A DNA stretch of 8,423 bases from Firm-04 sp045596625. Lineage in GTDB: Bacteria > Bacillota > Clostridia > Oscillospirales > Ruminococcaceae. A program made the translations under genes and the position numbers. This document shows, in pieces, positions 5,651-8,423 of this stretch. The DNA lies in NCBI GenBank assembly GCA_045596625.1, contig JAZOCU010000058.1:1-8423 (forward strand), given 5' to 3'. The notes below the pieces were generated by a model. It saw only the letters and a program-made list of their open reading frames with translations, was not told the DNA's origin and searched no databases. Within the stretch, counting starts at the first letter, position 1. Every line of letters starts with the position of its first letter.

Positions 5651-6862
5651 TCAAGCATCAAAATAACCGATGTAAGAAATGAAATAGGGACTGCCGGGAA
5701 ACAGCATCCGATAATAGTCAACAAAGTAATCATCTGTCATGGCGGCAATGAAGTCTACCGTCAGATCATCGGGATCGGATTCGGTATAGGGAATAGCTGC
5801 CGGATACCACTTCCGTTTTTCCTCTATCAATGCAATATGGTGCTGATATAAATAGGAATCCTTGCGATGCGCCACAGCATCGGCACGAATGGCCGCGTAG
5901 AGCTGTTCCATCATGGGCATCATGCTGTCACGGATCTGCTGTTGTACCGATTCGTTATGATACAGCAGATCATAGTTTTCCTGTTTCCAATGCTTGAGTG
6001 CTGCGAAATGAACGTCATCCAGCTTTAGATAGGGTTTGCCATAGCTGTTTTCAATGAGATTGACTTCCAGATTATTGATGATCTCGGCATTGGTACTGCC
6101 AATGCCGGTTTGAGTGAATATTTCCTCAGAGGAGATCAGATGTGCCTTGACAGCATCCTGCCGATCCTTGCCCAGATAGGCGAGCATATCACAGATGCGA
6201 ACCAAGCAGCCCTCCAGTGTACAAGGGATCAGAGGATTGCTGCATTGCGGCTGATAGCATTCTTGGGTTCTGGCATCGAAGGCGGCAAAATCGGGAAGAA
6301 AAGCCGGATGATACTCTGCAAGAGGCAGTTCGCCGTTATGACAGAGAATCCCGTCGAGCGTTTGCAGAGAGATATTATAAGGTACAATGGTATCCAGCAC
6401 ACGGACTCCATGCAGATTATGCTTGAAGCAGCGTCCTGTACGTTCCTGATACAAACGATGAAGCATTTGTTCTCCCGCATGGCCAAAGGGAGTATGTCCC
6501 ATATCATGACCGATGGCAATGGCTTCGATCAGATCGGTGTTGAGCCCCAGCAGGCTGCCGATATTTCTTGCAATGCGTGAGACGAGCTGTACGTGCAAAG
6601 CACGGCGGGAAAGATCATCGTTGCGATAAAAGGAAAACACTTGCGTTTTATCGGCGTAGCGATTGAAAAAAGCACTGTTGAGGATCTTGTCCGCATCCTT
6701 GGAAAAAGGCGGCCTCAGAATTTTCGGTGCATCGCTTGGCCTTTGCAGACGGCGGACAGCAGCAGTATCGGGACAGGCATAGGGAGAAAGCATCCCCTTT
6801 GCTCGGTCATAACGGATTTGTTGTTCCAATTCAGCAGAAAGTGATTCGTAATGCAGGGACAT
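5651..6862 (-). CDS. HD-domain dGTP triphosphohydrolase-like protein
   Basis: This 403-residue cytoplasmic protein belongs to the dGTPase-type HD phosphohydrolases, which split dNTPs into nucleoside and triphosphate and so limit dNTP pools. The metal-binding set is visible: H90 in RRALHVQ, H119-D120 in GHDMGHTPFGH and D225 in RICDMLAYLGKD. NRYADKTQVF (68-76) before the HD core is also typical of the family. The C-terminal ~150 residues are less recognisable. ATG 6862 has AAAGGAG five bases upstream, and the gap to the dnaE stop is 18 bases, so the two are probably one operon. That context suits a role in nucleotide balance. The exact substrate is not shown by the sequence, so the symbol dgt is withheld. 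Confidence 0.9.
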   Translation of the reverse strand: MSLHYESLSAELEQQIRYDRAKGMLSPYACPDTAAVRRLQRPSDAPKILRPPFSKDADKILNSAFFNRYADKTQVFSFYRNDDLSRRALHVQLVSRIARNIGSLLGLNTDLIEAIAIGHDMGHTPFGHAGEQMLHRLYQERTGRCFKHNLHGVRVLDTIVPYNISLQTLDGILCHNGELPLAEYHPAFLPDFAAFDARTQECYQPQCSNPLIPCTLEGCLVRICDMLAYLGKDRQDAVKAHLISSEEIFTQTGIGSTNAEIINNLEVNLIENSYGKPYLKLDDVHFAALKHWKQENYDLLYHNESVQQQIRDSMMPMMEQLYAAIRADAVAHRKDSYLYQHHIALIEEKRKWYPAAIPYTESDPDDLTVDFIAAMTDDYFVDYYRMLFPGSPYFISYIGYFDA

Positions 6863-6880
6863 AGCGGCTCCTTTCTTTGA

Positions 6881-8423
6881 TTATTTGCGTTTGACAGGCG
6901 GAATCAGTGCACAGCTTTGCAGCGGAATGATCGTATCACATAAAGCACGCAGCATGGGTGTACTGATCGTAATACCATGACAATCTTTAGGGATCAGATA
7001 GCGGTGGCTGCCGCAAAGCCAGAAACAGAGCGGTGTATCGCCTGGAAACCGCCTTGCCACATGAAGAATCTGCTGCATTCGTGCGGTATCGCCATCTTCC
7101 AGCTTGCAGCAAAGACGCATTCCTGCAATGCGTTGTTCCCATTGCGTTTCTGAGAGCACGTTGTCACAGATCACTGAGGTACTGCCATCCTTTTGAGAGA
7201 TCCTTCCTTCCAGACAAAGAACCGTATCGGGCTGCAGGATGGAAGCGATCGATGCATATACAGAGGGGAATGCAACGCAATCCACTGTGCCGGATAGATC
7301 CTCGACGGTAAAAAAGCACATCTTATCGCCTTTTTTTGTAATATGGCTGCGCAGTTCACCCAGCATACAAAGAAGCTGTACCGGTGTGCCATCCTTAACA
7401 TGAGACAGATCGGCTGCTTCGGGCAGCCGAAGCAGCTGGCGACAAGCTGTCCATCTTCCCAGCGGATGTCCCGAAAGATAGATCCCTGTGATATCCTTTT
7501 CCATTTTCAGAAGGATCGGTTCGGGATATTCCGGCAGATCGGGCATGGAGAATTCCACTGCTGAGGCAGCCTCCTCCTCACTGCCGAACAAAGAGAGCTG
7601 TCCGCTGATCACCCGACGGCTTTCATTGAGCATCGCATTCATCAATTGCTCATAGTGTTCCAGCATCTGACGGCGATTCCAGCCGAGACCGTCAAAAGCA
7701 CCGGCACGAATCAGACTTTCCACACAGCGTTTGCCAAGCTCATTGCTGATGTTGCGGCGGCAAAAATCAGCAAGATTTTGATATCTTCCGCTTTGGGATC
7801 GTTCCTGTAAAAATGAGGCGATCACATTGGTGCCCAGTCCCTTAATTGCGAGCAGTCCGAATCGAATGCCTTCCTCTGCGGCAGTAAAGCCCATATTGCT
7901 GCTGTTGATATCGGGGCGCAATACGGCAACATTATTCTCTTCGCATACAGCAATATATTCCAGCAGCTTTCCTGTCGCCGAGAGCACGCTGGTCATCAGA
8001 GCAGCCATATATTCCTTGAAATAGCGGCATTTCAGATATGCTGTTTCATATGCGACACGGGCATAGGCTGCTGCATGGGATTTGTTAAAGGCATAGCTTG
8101 CAAATGCTGCCATTTTATCAAAAATCGCATTGGCAGTGGTTTCGGGAATCCCGTTTGCCACAGCACCGCAACAGGTGGTATCGCCATAGAGAAAGATGCT
8201 GCGTTCCTGTTCCATGACATCATGCTTTTTCTTTGCCATAGCACGGCGTACCAGATCCGCTCTGCCATAAGAATAACCGGCAAGACTGCGGCAGATCTCC
8301 ATGACTTGTTCCTGATAGACAATGCAGCCGAAGGTTTCCTTGAGGATCGGTTCCAGCAGGGGATGATCATATTCCACCGTTTCGGGATGGCGGCGGCAGC
8401 GCAGATATTGCGGGATCGAATCC
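6881..8423 (-). CDS. dnaE: DNA polymerase III alpha subunit, DnaE type, C-terminal part (5' end beyond window)
   Basis: The visible 513 residues are roughly the C-terminal half of a replicative polymerase; the frame stays open to the right edge, so the start, PHP domain and palm aspartates lie outside. Seen in order: YDHPLLEPILKETFG and YQEQVM, then SYGRADLVRRAMAKKK and FNKSHAAAYA (fingers). A helix-hairpin-helix region follows (FGLLAIKGLG; LIRAGAFDGLG). Next is GQLSLFG, which matches the beta-clamp-binding consensus QLSLF, at visible residues ~275-279. An OB-fold domain (ITKKGDKMCFFTVEDLSGTVDCVAFP) comes before the C-terminus. This order is that of DnaE, not PolC. A GTG codon at 8377 is internal, not a start, because conserved sequence continues upstream of it. 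In Bacillota, DnaE commonly works with PolC, extending primers; whether PolC is present here cannot be seen. Confidence 0.96.
   Translation of the reverse strand, partial: DSIPQYLRCRRHPETVEYDHPLLEPILKETFGCIVYQEQVMEICRSLAGYSYGRADLVRRAMAKKKHDVMEQERSIFLYGDTTCCGAVANGIPETTANAIFDKMAAFASYAFNKSHAAAYARVAYETAYLKCRYFKEYMAALMTSVLSATGKLLEYIAVCEENNVAVLRPDINSSNMGFTAAEEGIRFGLLAIKGLGTNVIASFLQERSQSGRYQNLADFCRRNISNELGKRCVESLIRAGAFDGLGWNRRQMLEHYEQLMNAMLNESRRVISGQLSLFGSEEEAASAVEFSMPDLPEYPEPILLKMEKDITGIYLSGHPLGRWTACRQLLRLPEAADLSHVKDGTPVQLLCMLGELRSHITKKGDKMCFFTVEDLSGTVDCVAFPSVYASIASILQPDTVLCLEGRISQKDGSTSVICDNVLSETQWEQRIAGMRLCCKLEDGDTARMQQILHVARRFPGDTPLCFWLCGSHRYLIPKDCHGITISTPMLRALCDTIIPLQSCALIPPVKRK

Noticed and set aside
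5556..5654. N-terminal extension of pyrE by 33 codons
   Set aside because: The stretch contains the -10, part of the leader and a hairpin, and the conserved domain begins at ATG 5555.
8375..8377. GTG as a start codon for the polymerase
   Set aside because: The frame stays open to the window edge and the residues before it (DSIPQYL and onward) match DnaE, so the gene is cut by the edge and does not start here.

Overview
The window looks like chromosomal DNA from a Gram-positive, Bacillota-type anaerobe, most likely a plant-fibre-degrading gut or rumen relative of Ruminococcus (Oscillospiraceae). This is inferred from a tryptophan T-box, consensus sigma-A promoters, a secreted pectin methylesterase with an extra C-terminal module, and a DnaE-type polymerase. 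Species cannot be fixed from sequence alone. No CRISPR array, transposon, phage gene or integrase is visible.

Layout from left to right. Bases 1-1538 (minus) hold a secreted pectin methylesterase running off the left edge. Its promoter (1622-1650) is bracketed by an 8-bp inverted repeat, and A/T tracts lie upstream. A consensus promoter at 1752-1780 (plus) drives a tRNA-Arg(ACG) at 1820-1893. The tRNA converges on an RluA-family pseudouridine synthase (1964-2932, minus), with one bidirectional terminator between them. The 498-base gap 2933-3430 is full of signals: the synthase promoter, then a strong promoter and a complete tryptophan T-box riboswitch (3089-3356). The T-box controls a TrpB2-type tryptophan synthase beta chain (3431-4804, plus). 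A second bidirectional terminator (4839-4882) separates it from a convergent pyrE (4899-5555, minus). Further right on the minus strand lie an HD-domain dGTPase-like gene (5651-6862) and, 18 bases upstream of it, the C-terminal part of dnaE (6881-8423, cut by the right edge).

How the genes fit together. dnaE and the dGTPase-like gene look co-transcribed, which pairs a DNA polymerase with a probable dNTP-controlling enzyme. pyrE has its own promoter just after them and supplies pyrimidine nucleotides. The trpB2 unit stands alone, with no trpA or other trp gene beside it, and appears to be induced when tRNA-Trp is uncharged; this suggests indole salvage or backup tryptophan synthesis. The pectin methylesterase is an unrelated accessory function for plant cell wall use.

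Most of the window is ordinary housekeeping DNA. The points best worth a second look are the T-box on a solitary trpB2, the inverted repeat around the esterase promoter, the esterase's C-terminal module and its substituted active-site-region glutamine, and the dnaE-dGTPase pairing. I see no clear sign of a wholly new system.
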